From NCBI GenBank assembly GCA_000149265.1, contig CH002904.1, forward strand, positions 249,581 to 313,580: DNA of 64,000 nt, read 5' to 3'. The position numbers and the translations under genes are program-made. The stretch is from Ciona savignyi. Its lineage: Eukaryota > Chordata > Ascidiacea > Phlebobranchia > Cionidae. Under the pieces are notes generated by a model, which was given only the letters and a program-made list of their open reading frames with translations, searched no databases and was not told where the DNA came from. Of this stretch, positions 1 through 11,122 are shown one piece after another. Each line of letters opens with the position of its first letter. Position 1 is the stretch's first letter.

Positions 1-1571
1 TTTTGAATATCTTGAGATGGAGTTGGGTTACCCGAAAGATTTTTATCGGCTAACGAAACTTGATTTATCATGGAGTGCTCTCGTTTTTCACTGGAACTTC
101 GCTCATTTGCTGTATAATTACAGTTTATTGGTCAGAATTAGTAATCAAGACTCCTTTACAGGGGGTACACATGCATAACCGGATATGATATGTTTGCATT
201 TTTACACAATGCTCAGATTAGTTAACTACAGGATATTGTCGTAACAAACCTACAGGGTATTGTCGTAACATTAAAATTCAAAGGCCCTCTGGTGGACCCA
301 ACTGGCTTACTGTCTTATTATCTGTGACAACCATTTACCATTAATTGTACATAAAATAACAGTACTAAAACAAGTACATAGAAACATTTTCGTAAATTGA
401 GGGTACTAACTAAATTCGCAGGATCCCTGAACGTCTCCCCAACTGAATGACCAGTTATTTTAGTTATTTTGCAATGCTTTTTAAAACTAACTTGCCAGGC
501 TCTTTAATTGCAGACTGCAAAAACTAACTTTTACAGTTTCAAAACCCACACTTTGTCTTTTTTAATTGAAAAGGCTTAACTTTCGTTGCCTTTGATTAGA
601 AAGGTTTAACCTTATGATTGTAACAGACGGTCTTCGTAATTTTAGAATGAAAAACGAAACTTATAGGTCAGGCTTTTCCAATCGTGAAAGTCAGGTTTTC
701 GCAATAAAAATGTGAGGCTTTTTCTATCAACAATTACAAAAGACAGACATTTTTAATTGATAATATCACAATTTGGGCTTTTAAGTAACATTTGTGGAAT
801 TTATACTCTTGCATTTGAAAACCACGAAGTGATGCTTTTTGCAATCGAAAGGTCAAGCCTCTTTTAATTAACATAATATATAATTCAGTATTTTCCAAAC
901 AAAAATTGCGCAACTTATCCAATTGGCTATTGCAATTAAAAATAACAAAGACAGGCGTTTGCAAAAAATTCTATAGTTACATTCACCTGTGACAAACCTT
1001 AATTAGTATTTACCAAACAAAAAAACTCTTACTTGTTTTTCCCATCTTCTTTTCATCATCATCTTTTGTTTCATTTTGCTTTCGATTTTCCATGTTTTTT
1101 TTTGTTTTTTTTCAGGGCATAAGTGAAAATGTACACACTATAGCAGTCAACAATTAACAATAACACAACAAAACGTTAAATCAATTATTTTTAAGTTGCT
1201 GAAAAAAGTACGATCGTGGTTGTTTAAGCATATTACCTGGCCAATTTAACTGCCAATAAACATAAATGTACGGTGAGTTCCAGAAACTACGAGATCTTTC
1301 TAGTTTGTTTTTATGTTACAGCTCACTGCATCCGCTCCTTTGTCAGCTGTTGCGACGTCATTTGCACCATAGAGTTGGTAAATAGTTGTTTTCGCTCCTT
1401 TGTCACATTAAAAAACTAGAGCATTTTTCTGCAGCTTTCTTTCATTAAACCTTATCGCTGTTCTCTTATGTCATACTCTACAATATCTTCAGTATTTGTG
1501 ACGTTTGCACACAATTAATTAATCAGTCCACAACGCGGGGTCGATAGGCGAAACACGTCACTAATTACAAC
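1..1571. other. gene-free AT-rich stretch
   Basis: I see no exon-like reading frame with a recognisable product here on either strand. The stretch is AT-rich and has short homopolymer runs, such as a T-rich tract near 1093-1111. It ends at the tail of a SINE. Confidence 0.6.
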
Positions 1572-1863
1572 AGGATAGGATATTCATGTTTATCCCCGTG
1601 AATGGGAAAACCTAGGGGGTTATCACACGGGCAATCGTCAGATCACCTCGCGCCCATCGTCGGGTTACCGGAGCTATTGCAGTGTGTTGTATATGATAGA
1701 CGCGTTCCGTCAATTTGGTAGAACCCATTAATCCGCTGGGTTCAGGCAATGTCCGCAAAGTGCCTTGCCCAAGAACACAACCGACTAGCTAGCGACCAGT
1801 TTCGCACCTGCAACCTTTCGATTGAAAGGCGACGCACTTAACCGCTAGACCATCGGGCCGGAC
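1572..1863 (-). mobile_element. full-length tRNA-headed SINE with (TATCC) tail
   Basis: Read on the minus strand, the element starts with a tRNA-like head at 1863. The A-box-like stretch is TGGTCTAGCGGTTA and the B-box-like stretch GGTTGCAGGTGCGA. A core containing TTGGGCAAGGCACT follows, a motif class seen at the 3' ends of L2/MIR-type retroposons. The tail is GGGGATAAACATGAATATCC plus TATCC units. It is the most complete copy in the window and the reference for the other copies listed. It resembles the composite SINEs described in Ciona; the family name cannot be confirmed here. Confidence 0.85.
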
Positions 1864-2234
1864 TAAACAGACATTCAATGCAAACAGTTGTTTGTCGCCG
1901 TAACAAACGCACCTAATTGAGCAGAAAATCACACAATTGAAACTCAAACAACACCTGTCTGGAATTATCCGTTGGAATAGATTGGTCGTGCGAACAACGT
2001 CCAAACCAGGTAAATTAATGGGTTTTACTAAATTTAAAGAAACGTCTTAATTATATACCACAAGCAGCTAATATTTTCGAAAAGAACAGGAAACATTACA
2101 AGGTTGCCATAAACATTAATATTTTTTTTATTTTGTTCACTGATGTAAAATTATGCAATGACGAAGTCCCAATAAGCAAATACATTCAAATCAACTCACT
2201 TCTTGACATTTTTTTAGTTGGTTACTTACAATAA

Positions 2235-2410
2235 TCTCGTGGAGGTGTCACTTAGCGGATATAGCCTGTACCCAATCGATTAATTGGGACTAAGAAAACT
2301 GAAAAAAACGCTTCAGTCATATACATACATTGCAATAGCTCTGGGAACCCAACGGCAACGCGAGGTATTCTTATGATTACCCGTGTGAGACTACGTACTC
2401 CAGACAGTGC
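2235..2410 (+). mobile_element. degenerate SINE copy
   Basis: The order of sub-motifs matches the plus-sense SINE: cttagcggatatagcctg, then ttgcaatagctctgggaacccaac, then gcgaggtattcttatgattacccgtgtga. Many substitutions are present and no tail is preserved, so this looks like an old copy. Confidence 0.5.
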
Positions 2411-2893
2411 AAGAACTCCGTTAACCCAACGGTATACAAAAAGTAACCTTACGATTGCCCATTTTTACCAGATCTCATTTCAAAGTATTGTGCCTTATGT
2501 TCTGTACTAAAAACGTGCAGACCACTCCGCATCGATAATTTTTCTTGTTAAATTTATTAACATGAAAAATGACACATGAATGTTATATATTGCACCGACG
2601 ATACGGAACGTCTGGACTCTCCAGGCATTAAATGATTATTGTACTTTTATTCAAAAAATAAGTAGACAATCGTTTTAATGCGGTTAAAAAAAACGAAAGT
2701 CGAAATTGTAAAAATATAATCACAAGTAATTTCCTGAAAAGCGGTAACTTTTACATTTAGTAATAAGAAAGCACGACTTTCATATATTTAATTCATAAAT
2801 CAAGCTACATCCGCTCAACATATATCACACGACTGCGTGAGTGACCTTACGATATTGCAGGTATAATGAAGATGCCAGGTGATCTAATAATTT

Positions 2894-5614
2894 TTAGCCA
2901 TCCAAGTTAGACGAGATCTCATCTGTATCCCCGCCAATTGCATTCCAGAAGGCTGTGACCACTTTTTCAGCGTAATCTTTTCGAGATGCTTCCGGCATTG
3001 CCATTGCAGACTCTGTATAAAAAAATAATATTGTATGGATTGGATTATTTGTATTCTAGCATGTTGTATTCCGACGAATTCACAATGTTGGATTGATATT
3101 AGGAGTCGTATAATAGCGACGGCCCGGTTACTGAAACTACTAAATTGTGTTTTTCAATATGGGATAAGCATGTTTTATTATTGTAGATATGAAAATGCCA
3201 AAGAGTTAACACAATGGTGGTAATCGTCAGACTACCTTGCAAAACCGCTCAAAGGCATCATCACACAGGCAATTGCCCGATTACCCCATGCTCATGGCCT
3301 AGTTGTTAGTAGGGTATTATATATAATTAAGATGTTGTTTAGGTTTTTGTTTAACACATTAATCCACTGGCTCGGACCACTTATGCTTAGTGCCTTGCTC
3401 ACGAACCAAACCAATTAGCTAACAACTGGTGTTGAACCAAAAATCTTTACACAACGCCAGTAACACCTTTAGCAACTAGTATGGACATGTAAAAAAGTAT
3501 TTACGTTTAAATAGATGCATTTTCTGGAAAAGTGCTTCAAAATCTTGATCATCGTCATCAGTAACACCTTCTAACATGGCATCGATATGCTGTTCCATTG
3601 ATAAGTCTCCCAAATTTTCTTCAGCTTCTTTCACTTTCTTCTCATTCTGATCACGTTTTTCATCCTAGTTACGTTTTTTTCAATTTTTAGTAAAACCTCA
3701 CAAAATAGTTGTTTTTTTTAATTTTTAGTAAAACCTCACAAAATAATTGTTTTTTCAATTTCTAGTAAAACCTCACAAAATAGTTATGTTTTTTCAATTT
3801 CTAGTAAAACCTCACAAAATAGTTATGTTTTTTCAATTTTTAGTAAAACCTCAATTTTGGTTGCATATTAAACCACAAATATTTTAGAAGGATGGGACTA
3901 TGACCATTACGTTATGCAAGCTATTTGTATTTGTCTTGATTCTTTTGTGATGCCTGTGTTTGTTGAACATATTATAGAACCTGACTATGTTGTACAATTC
4001 GTATAAACAACTAAACACAACAGACATGGTGTTTTCTTGGGAAGTTAAATTGTGATTTATAAATTTAACACCTCAACAACTTTTTTCTTTTCATTGTCAT
4101 TTTCCTTTAGTTCCATATGTGGCCAAGTATGCGCCTCAATTGCTTTTCGGATCCGAGTTATTCCATAATCTTCATCTACATGAATTAAAGCTGTTAACTT
4201 TTTGTTGTTTTTTGCCAGTTTGCAAAATTTTCATTAGAGTATACTTGTTGTTATAATATTATATTTAATGAAAATATAATATAACCTTATATTAGTTCAA
4301 AAAAGTTATCTAAATAGGTACCAGTGTGTCTTATAATTATAATATTTTTTTATGGTGAATGTATATTTTTATTACATGCAGCCTAAATTGTTTTTGTTAG
4401 ATATTATTATAAGTACATGATGTCCGTACAGTTTTACAAAGTCCGTTGCTTGCTCCACTAGAACTTACAATCATCATAATCTTCTAATACAGGGTCAAGT
4501 TCAATGAGTTCAAATCCATTATCAATGCACCAAAGCTGGGCTTTTTCTCGATTCAAAAATGCACCGTCTTTATCATCAACTGAGCAGCACCTGGTAAATT
4601 GTTTTAATTCAAATGAGCAATTGAACATTTGGTTTGATTAGTTGTACTAACCTTTCACAAACAGCAAGTTTAATATCTGATTCCCAAGCTTTAATAAAGG
4701 GCAGCCATGAATCCAGGACACTAATACTGTCCGATGCCTGTATAAATAAAATTAACAAAGTCCTATTAATATTCCAAGATATTGTTTAGAAATTAAAAAA
4801 AAATAAACGCAACAAAACACAACAGCTCCATTTTAGAAAATATAACAGTTTAATTAAACTTGTTTTTTTTTTGTTATAATTACAATACAGGACACAAATC
4901 AACATTGACTCTGGGCTATGGCCAATAGACTTTTACAAAAATTATGTATGAACAAAAACAAATCTTTTTACCTTTCTAGAGTCAAACATAAGTAAAACTG
5001 CTTCAAGTTTTTCTGAAAATTCCTCACTAATTAGGTTTTTCGTTTCCACAATATGCACATCAACATTTGCCGTGTAGTATTTGTTAGATAATTTCCAGTT
5101 GTAGTTTTCACTACCAGGGTGCTCTGAAATGTCTTCATGCTTTTGTAAATCTAAAAAGAAATTAAATATTTTTCCTTTAAATATTCAAATAATAAGAAAA
5201 ACAAAATGTGATTTTAAAGCCTAATTTAAAGCACTGATGTGGATAGACCTTTACTTAAAATACATTATCACCTTTTGCATGCAGCAGTAGGTAACATGCA
5301 CTTATTCAGGAGCAGGACCTTAAACTAACAGTGAAGTCTAAGCCAACACTGCAATTTTACAATTTTGCACTTTAGTTTCTATACACCGGTACCAGTTTAA
5401 ACTTTAGTTGTACAAGGTTACTGCAGCAGCTATACGACATGTTTAATTAGAACCGTAAAAAAACATTAAAACAACAGGATACACATATTATACTGGTAAT
5501 TCCTGTTAATGCTACTAGAATAATTGACTAACCTTCTATGAGTTTCGTTGGTGTGAAGCTTTCTGGCATATCTTTAAAATGTGAAGGCACAATTGCTAAA
5601 ATTTGCTCTGCCAT
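2894..5614 (-). CDS. AAGAB: alpha- and gamma-adaptin-binding protein p34
   Basis: Seven exons, read on the minus strand: 5614-5533, 5150-4972, 4737-4652, 4590-4469, 4175-4072, 3664-3505, 3012-2894. The phases close to 852 nt, or 283 residues, against about 315 in human. The C-terminal part YAEKVVTAFWNAIGGDTDEI is close to the vertebrate protein, as are NKYYTAN (exon 2) and AQLWCIDNGFELIEL (exon 4). AAGAB is a cytosolic chaperone with a degenerate GTPase-like fold that helps assemble the AP-1 and AP-2 clathrin adaptor complexes. The start ATG at 5614 opens MAEQILAIVPSHF. The exon 5 donor (GAG|gtgtta) is weaker than the others. A 37-39 bp minisatellite abuts the exon 6 acceptor. The next gene upstream, EIPR1, is also on the minus strand and also acts in membrane trafficking. 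Confidence 0.93.
3225..3480 (-). mobile_element. old SINE copy in AAGAB intron 6
   Basis: This degenerate minus-oriented copy keeps the order atcacacaggcaattgcccgattacc, then cattaatccactggctc, then agtgccttgctcacgaac, as in the copy at 1572-1863. It lies in the intron between the last two AAGAB exons. Confidence 0.6.
3680..3852. repeat. minisatellite, 37-39 bp unit, in AAGAB intron
   Basis: Five occurrences of TAAAACCTCA are spaced 37-39 bp apart, joined by caaaatagtt(at)g, a T run and aatttctag. The array runs up to the 3' splice site of AAGAB exon 6. The sequence at that splice site, AAAACGTAACTAG on the minus strand, looks like a truncated and diverged unit. Confidence 0.9.
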
Positions 5615-6000
5615 TTTAAACTAGTAATTTAGGAGAAATTAAAATTTTGTGAAGACCAATCAGCACCTTAAAAATACAACAAAGTATCCCATTAGAAATA
5701 GGGGAATATCAGACTGGATGAGTGACTATTATGTATGGTCACAGAAATAGGGTACATGTATATATATATAAATATATATGGCACGAAATTAAATTGGGCA
5801 ATAACTAGTTGCAGCAGCAGTGGTGCAAAAGTGCTTTAACATGTCCATGCTAAATTATGTATATTGGTATCGTTATTCCGTAACTGTTTATTTTTTTAGT
5901 ACAAATCATTTTATTAAAGTAAACTTTACTCTTATGGATATATGCAACAACACTATCAAACTAACTCGATTATAAATTATTTAAAAAAAACACAATGGAG
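5615..6000. other. AAGAB-EIPR1 intergenic gap
   Basis: This 386 bp gap lies between two minus-strand genes. It holds the likely EIPR1 3' UTR. AATAAA-type polyadenylation signals on the minus strand are at 5910-5915 and 5887-5892. A short TA-rich tract is at 5757-5777. No gene is visible. Confidence 0.7.
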
Positions 6001-7149
6001 TCAAAGAAGAATGTCAAATTTTACAGTTTTTGGAACTTTATTAATAACAATCCTGCCATCATAGCTTAGCGAGGCAAATGACCATGGATCTGCAGCACTC
6101 CATTCAACTGCATATACACTATCCTCATGTTCTTCATAAACAGCAATTAATTGGTCTGATTTCTTTTCTTTTTGATCATCGTCTTCTTCATCCACCATGT
6201 GGCCAAATGGCTCGGAGGAGATTGAAGCTTTATTGTTCAGAACAACTCTACTGTCGCTACCGCAACTGAGTACAAGTTGGTCGTGAAATGGATTAAACCG
6301 AACTCCCCAAACCCAGTGCGAATGATCGCTCTCCAAAACTGAAATTGGAGCTTTTGGTTCTCTTGTGTCCCAGAATTTAACCAAGCAGTCATCACCACAA
6401 GTGACTACATGATATTGCTTATTCGGGTTAAAGTCCAGATCCCGAACTAACTGACCATGACAGTTTTCAAGCTGAAATGCAGGTGACTTTGACCTCATGT
6501 CAAATGATGTGATGTTTTGACCTGAAGCTACAGCAAATTGCTTGGCAGTATGGTGTGGATTCCACTTACCACAAGTTGCAACAAGAGGGTGGCCTTTCTT
6601 TTCAGGAAGTTGAAATGAAAACGATGATTCTGTTTTTTCTTCAACGAGATCAAAAAGATGTAGCTTCCCATCTCCGAGTACCATTACTTGATTGTCATCT
6701 TCAATTGGTTTCCATTGAAGTGATGAGATGTGATTTATCTCAGAAGAAGAAACTGTACAGACTTCATCAATTGACTCGAAATTCCCAACACCCGTGTCAA
6801 AATCACCGGTATCTGCTGGTCCTTGGTTTTCCGAGTCTGAAACAAATTTGTAAATTTTACATCCTGTCCCTAGTTTCCCATCTTTGTATGAACTGTAGCA
6901 AGTTGAAAACAACAATGGGTCATTATAGCTGGATAAAAGATGCCATATCTCGCCATCAACATGGGCAAACACTGTTTTTTCAAGTTGGTTGTTTTCATCA
7001 TCGAATTCCACAAGGTGAATTTGGTTTTCTTGTTTTAATGACTGAGTGCCGACAATAAAACGAGTAACATTGCTTTCTGCTGTTTGTGGGCATAAGCAAC
7101 GTGCAGGTAGTTCTAAGCCATATATAAGTGGAGCATCTTCTTCATCCAT
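6001..7149 (-). CDS. EIPR1: EARP and GARP complex-interacting protein 1 (TSSC1)
   Basis: One uninterrupted reading frame of 382 residues, close to the human length of about 387. It aligns with EIPR1 from end to end: MDEEDAPLIYGLELPARCL at the start, HGQLVRDLDFNPNKQYHVV in the middle, and EEHEDSVYAVEWSAADPW and SYDGRIVINKVPKTVK near the end. WD40 repeats form a beta-propeller. EIPR1 binds the EARP and GARP tethering complexes and acts in endosome recycling, endosome-to-Golgi return and dense-core vesicle cargo sorting. An acidic Lys/Asp-rich loop (about residues 318-330) lies between two blades. The gene has no introns, whereas every other complete gene here is split. That suggests either intron loss or an old retrocopy that replaced the parent, and the frame is fully intact. 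Confidence 0.97.
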   Translation of the reverse strand: MDEEDAPLIYGLELPARCLCPQTAESNVTRFIVGTQSLKQENQIHLVEFDDENNQLEKTVFAHVDGEIWHLLSSYNDPLLFSTCYSSYKDGKLGTGCKIYKFVSDSENQGPADTGDFDTGVGNFESIDEVCTVSSSEINHISSLQWKPIEDDNQVMVLGDGKLHLFDLVEEKTESSFSFQLPEKKGHPLVATCGKWNPHHTAKQFAVASGQNITSFDMRSKSPAFQLENCHGQLVRDLDFNPNKQYHVVTCGDDCLVKFWDTREPKAPISVLESDHSHWVWGVRFNPFHDQLVLSCGSDSRVVLNNKASISSEPFGHMVDEEDDDQKEKKSDQLIAVYEEHEDSVYAVEWSAADPWSFASLSYDGRIVINKVPKTVKFDILL

Positions 7150-8408
7150 TTTAAACAGTCAAGTCAGTTAGGTAACATTAATATAACTAGGATACAAGAA
7201 TATTTGTTGAAACACTTGTCATAGTTAATTATAATAATTGCTTTTGCTCTTTCCTACTATACCTCAAAAAATAAATTGGATATGACGTTCATGTTCACCA
7301 ATGGTCAAAGACACAACAGATAGAGACTGGTTATGAAAGTGGTTTTGATCCAACCACATCCCCTTGCCACTATTTAATCGTCTGGTGAATTCCTATATGA
7401 CTGATTAGTCAAGTAAGTTAGTGTCACGCTTTTTAACCGAACGGTTAGAGGTTTAAAACTGGTCGCTAGCTAGTCGGTTGTCTCATTAGGCAAGGCACTT
7501 AACAGACATTACCTAAACTGACGAAATGATGGGTTTACAAATTTGGCGCAAGGTAATCTGACGACTGGCCCAGGTGTTAACGCCATCCTTGCGTTTTCCA
7601 GCTCACAGGATAAAAATGAATATCCTATCAACCACATTTCAGTGGACGATCCGACGCGCTATACAAATGAGCTAACCGCATCTACTACCTATATAGGGGC
7701 TAGTATACGATGCTCCGTACAGCTCATATTTTGTTTTTATTATGTAGATATATTAACGTTAAAATTGTTTAATTCGGCCAAACTATCATTTACGTATAGT
7801 GCTGGTGGTATAGGCCTACAGTGCTGCAGTGCAGTAGTGCACTACTCGTCAATTAACAACACGGCTTTTATGGATGGATGGTCACGAGTGGCGTCTATTC
7901 TTCACCATCTATCCATCGTGGTATTTCAACACTGTTTCGAAAACAAAATACAAAACTACAGAAACAAATGGAAATCGAAAGATACGTTTTATTAACAAAT
8001 GAATATAAATGATTCAATATGAACAATGTTTACTAAGAAAAACATGTGCTAAAAGATTTGCCGGTGGCGCAAGAGATCACGGGTGGCGGTAACTATAGTA
8101 ACTATCGTAGCTGTCATTTAACACCAATTAGATCTTCAACGCAGCAAACACCTGGTTAATGTTTGGCGACAACTTTGTGTACTAAATTTGGTGTACAATA
8201 GTTCGCGTAGTATATTATATGAAACATAAAGTGATAGCAGAAGACTAAAAGTTAGTGTGTTTAATGGAAAGCTGTTATTATAATTAATGAATTAAGCGAC
8301 AATATCAAGATTATAATATACCGGTAGATGTGCTTTTAATTTAGCTGCCTCTGTGCTGATTTAACTTAAGGGGCATAACTTAGTAGGGTTGGAGGCTAAG
8401 GTCTAAGT
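7150..8408. promoter_or_regulatory. divergent intergenic region, EIPR1 / SAXO5-like
   Basis: The two flanking genes start outward from this 1.26 kb region, so both promoters must lie in or next to it. Nearly 210 bp of it is a SINE. I see no clear TATA box at a useful distance from either start, so promoter positions are not assigned. Confidence 0.5.
7425..7633 (+). mobile_element. SINE copy, plus orientation
   Basis: It contains aactggtcgctagctagtcggttgt, then aggcaaggcacttaa, then gcaaggtaatctgacgactg, and ends ggataaaaatgaatatccta, the SINE tail. The stretch between core and tail lacks the ttgcagtgtgttg portion. It inflates an open frame at 7543-7995 that I do not regard as a gene. Confidence 0.8.
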
Positions 8409-11122
8409 ATGGCGACCATGAACTGCATACCAGCGCCGCTTCATGGACAGGAATTTCTCGCGTCATCTCATTATAAAATCTCGCACGACGATCGATTTAT
8501 ATCAGATGCATTAAAGAGCACCTTCCACAAGGACTATGTCCCACCAATTGTTAACCTTAAACCAGAAGCTGCGTTGCCGCCAAAGCCGTCCGAATTTATG
8601 CACAGAGACGTGGAGAAAATTTCTACCAAGGTTTCAGAAACTTGCCAAGCGTTTCCCGCGAAAAAATCAGTCCACGATGATCCAAGAGATAAGTATTCGT
8701 CGCTGTACCGAACCAACTTCAAGCTAGACTCAGATTCCCGCATAGACACATTTAGCACAACTCACGAGCGGTACTACAAGCCAACTCCACAAGGCAGCCT
8801 CCCAGCATTATCGAATCTTGGAAGCAGATGGATGCGAAGCAATTTTCCACAGGGTGACAAGGAAAAGGCAGATGAACCAATTTCCAACTACAGGTCAGTA
8901 GCATTGTTTCAAACACTATAAAAGGTCGCAGAAAGAATAATTTTATCAGTATACACAATGTAATCACTCGCAAATGTCAGGATGGGATGTATTCCAATAG
9001 GCACGATATAGAAAAGAATCTTCCAAAGCGAGCACGATCACAACACTATGGTTGCAAAACGATCACTGGTGACACTCAAAACAGATTTAGTACCACCCAC
9101 GATTCAACGTTTCAAGGTCGATGGATTCGTACTGCACAACCAGTGCCAAAGGTAACGCAATAGCTGCATGGCGATATTTTTCGTTGGGGCAAATATGCGG
9201 ACGAAATTCTGCTCGTGGATTTTTGTATGTATTTTAAGAAGAAATGTTATTTATGCACATAGGATCGAATCAAGAATTTCTACCATTTTTATAGGTTTTA
9301 CCATCGGGCAAGAGATATATTCGTTGCAATGCCCTTCCATAGATGAATTTAAATTAAAACAAAGGGTGATATTTCGAACACCTAACCGCCAAACGTGGCA
9401 AACTTAATTTTGCTTGGTTCACAAACGCTTTTAAATTTTATATTTCAATCAGCACACAAAATCTTCAATACCTGAAGGCGACAAGGAGAAGGTTGTTGAA
9501 GATTCCACCACAATGCGACAGTCTTTCCAACCGGTAGACGTCGAATATTTTCCGCGTGACCACATGGCGTCTTACGCGAAACTACACGCCACAAATTACA
9601 AGATGAAAGATGGGCATGGTAAGTTCGATAAATATCTCAGCACCCAGGCAGAGTGCTATCCGCCAATTAGTCATAAATTCAGTAAGTTGAATTTTGCCCT
9701 TTTAATGCTTACTGGTAATGCCAATGGTCCAGCTTTTATAACGCTGTGTTTTCTTTACAAGAAGCAAACATTCTGGGCAAAAAACGTTAAAAATTTAATA
9801 CATTATAACTGTTTCACATTAAGAGATTTAGTTTGTTTAATCTTTCGATAAAAAAATATAATAAAGTATGTTTTTTAAACAACTTAATGCGGAAAGATTT
9901 ACAAAGGCTATTGTTCATTGCTCAAGTGATGTTACATTTCTTTAAATTATTGCATCAAAGTCAGATTTTCTATGACCCATGCAACTAAAATGGTTTGTAG
10001 CACTATTTCGGTTAATATTGGTGCATGACACTCGTAACCTGTAATTTGTAGGTTTAATACCAATCGTTTCCATACATGGCACTAAATAAACATTTTCAAC
10101 GGGACCCGTGGGTTCGGCAGTACTCTAACAAGCAGAGAATGTCGTTTTCGCACCAGCACCATTAGGAATAAAAACTTCCTATCCCATACTGTATAGGAGC
10201 TGTGGTGAAACGAGATCGGATCAGAAACGCCAGCGACATTCCTGAAGGTGACATGGACCCGTACCGTGCTCACAAGCGAGTCAACTCAACTGTTGCACGG
10301 TCACACCATAAACTGGTGAGTGATATCCGTTAAGCCACATTAACAAAAGCCTACAGTTAATAAAATTATTGGCGAAATAAGTTATATTTTATAATCCATC
10401 TACATTCTACAACCTACATGATTCATAAGCAGGTATTGATCAATTTACCAACCCAAGTATTATTAGACTTTTTTTCACAACGTAAATCCTACAGAATATT
10501 CATATTCCAGCTGGACCTGAAACAAGCGAGCGTGCCTCGGGTAAACGGTGCCCAACTTCGCACGGTTAGCAAAGTACAATTGGGCGAAAAGGAGTTAGAA
10601 TCTAGTTTCTACGAAACAACTTGCGACTCAACATTTCAGCCTGTCACCGTTGCGTACAAAAGAGCAGATTCCCACCCGAAAAGCAACGTCCCTCTTGATT
10701 ATTTCGGTATGCTGATTTTTGTTAAATTGTATGTTATTCTCGAAAAAACTGTAGATCATTAACGCAAACAAAACTATGTGACTCCACTGTTTATCCACCA
10801 AGTACTTATATTTAAACAGTAGATAGCGTGTCGTTTTGGTTACACAGGAAACAACCGTCGTGCCCCGACGACGTGGAGCGATTTCCCAGCCCACGATATC
10901 GCGCGACAACTCCCCCACCGCGTGGCGCTAGAGAACCTACGGGAGACGCACTTCATTCCACCGCACGGCGCCGAACGATTCTTCTCCACCACGCAAGACT
11001 CCCATTACACTCCGAAACGAGTTGCGAAATTCAACGTCGATCCAGGTCGTCTGCAACGTAGCACGGTTCCCATAGGAACTATGGGCAAGTTCATCCAGGG
11101 TTGTCACAACGGATGGAAATAA
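8409..11122 (+). CDS. SAXO5/TEX45-like axonemal microtubule protein
   Basis: Six exons: 8409-8893, 9001-9151, 9453-9681, 10197-10315, 10511-10706, 10848-11122. The phases close exactly to 1455 nt, or 484 residues. The protein has no catalytic motif. It repeats two short motifs: a Ser-Thr-Thr-x-(D/E)-x-(Y/F)-x-P type (FSTTHERYYKP, FSTTHDSTF, DSTTMRQSFQP, YETTCDSTFQP, FSTTQDSHYTP) and a (F/I)PxGDxE type (FPQGDKEK, IPEGDKEK, IPEGDMDP). This alternation fits the stabiliser-of-axonemal-microtubules 5 family (SAXO5, also TEX45/C19orf45), which lines cilia and sperm flagella. The gene model is strong; the family name rests on motif pattern. The exon 2 acceptor at 9000 was chosen because the nearer AG at 8977-8978 leads to a stop. 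The exon 4 start could be 3 bases further on. Confidence 0.72.

Noticed and set aside
3680..3852. CRISPR-like array
   Set aside because: The units are directly abutting minisatellite repeats in a eukaryotic intron. There are no unique spacers.
6555..7058. 167-codon open frame opposite EIPR1
   Set aside because: It lies antisense to a well-supported coding exon and shows no family features. It is a shadow frame.
7543..7995. 150-codon plus frame next to the SAXO5-like gene
   Set aside because: Its first third is SINE sequence and the rest has no recognisable domain or splice context.
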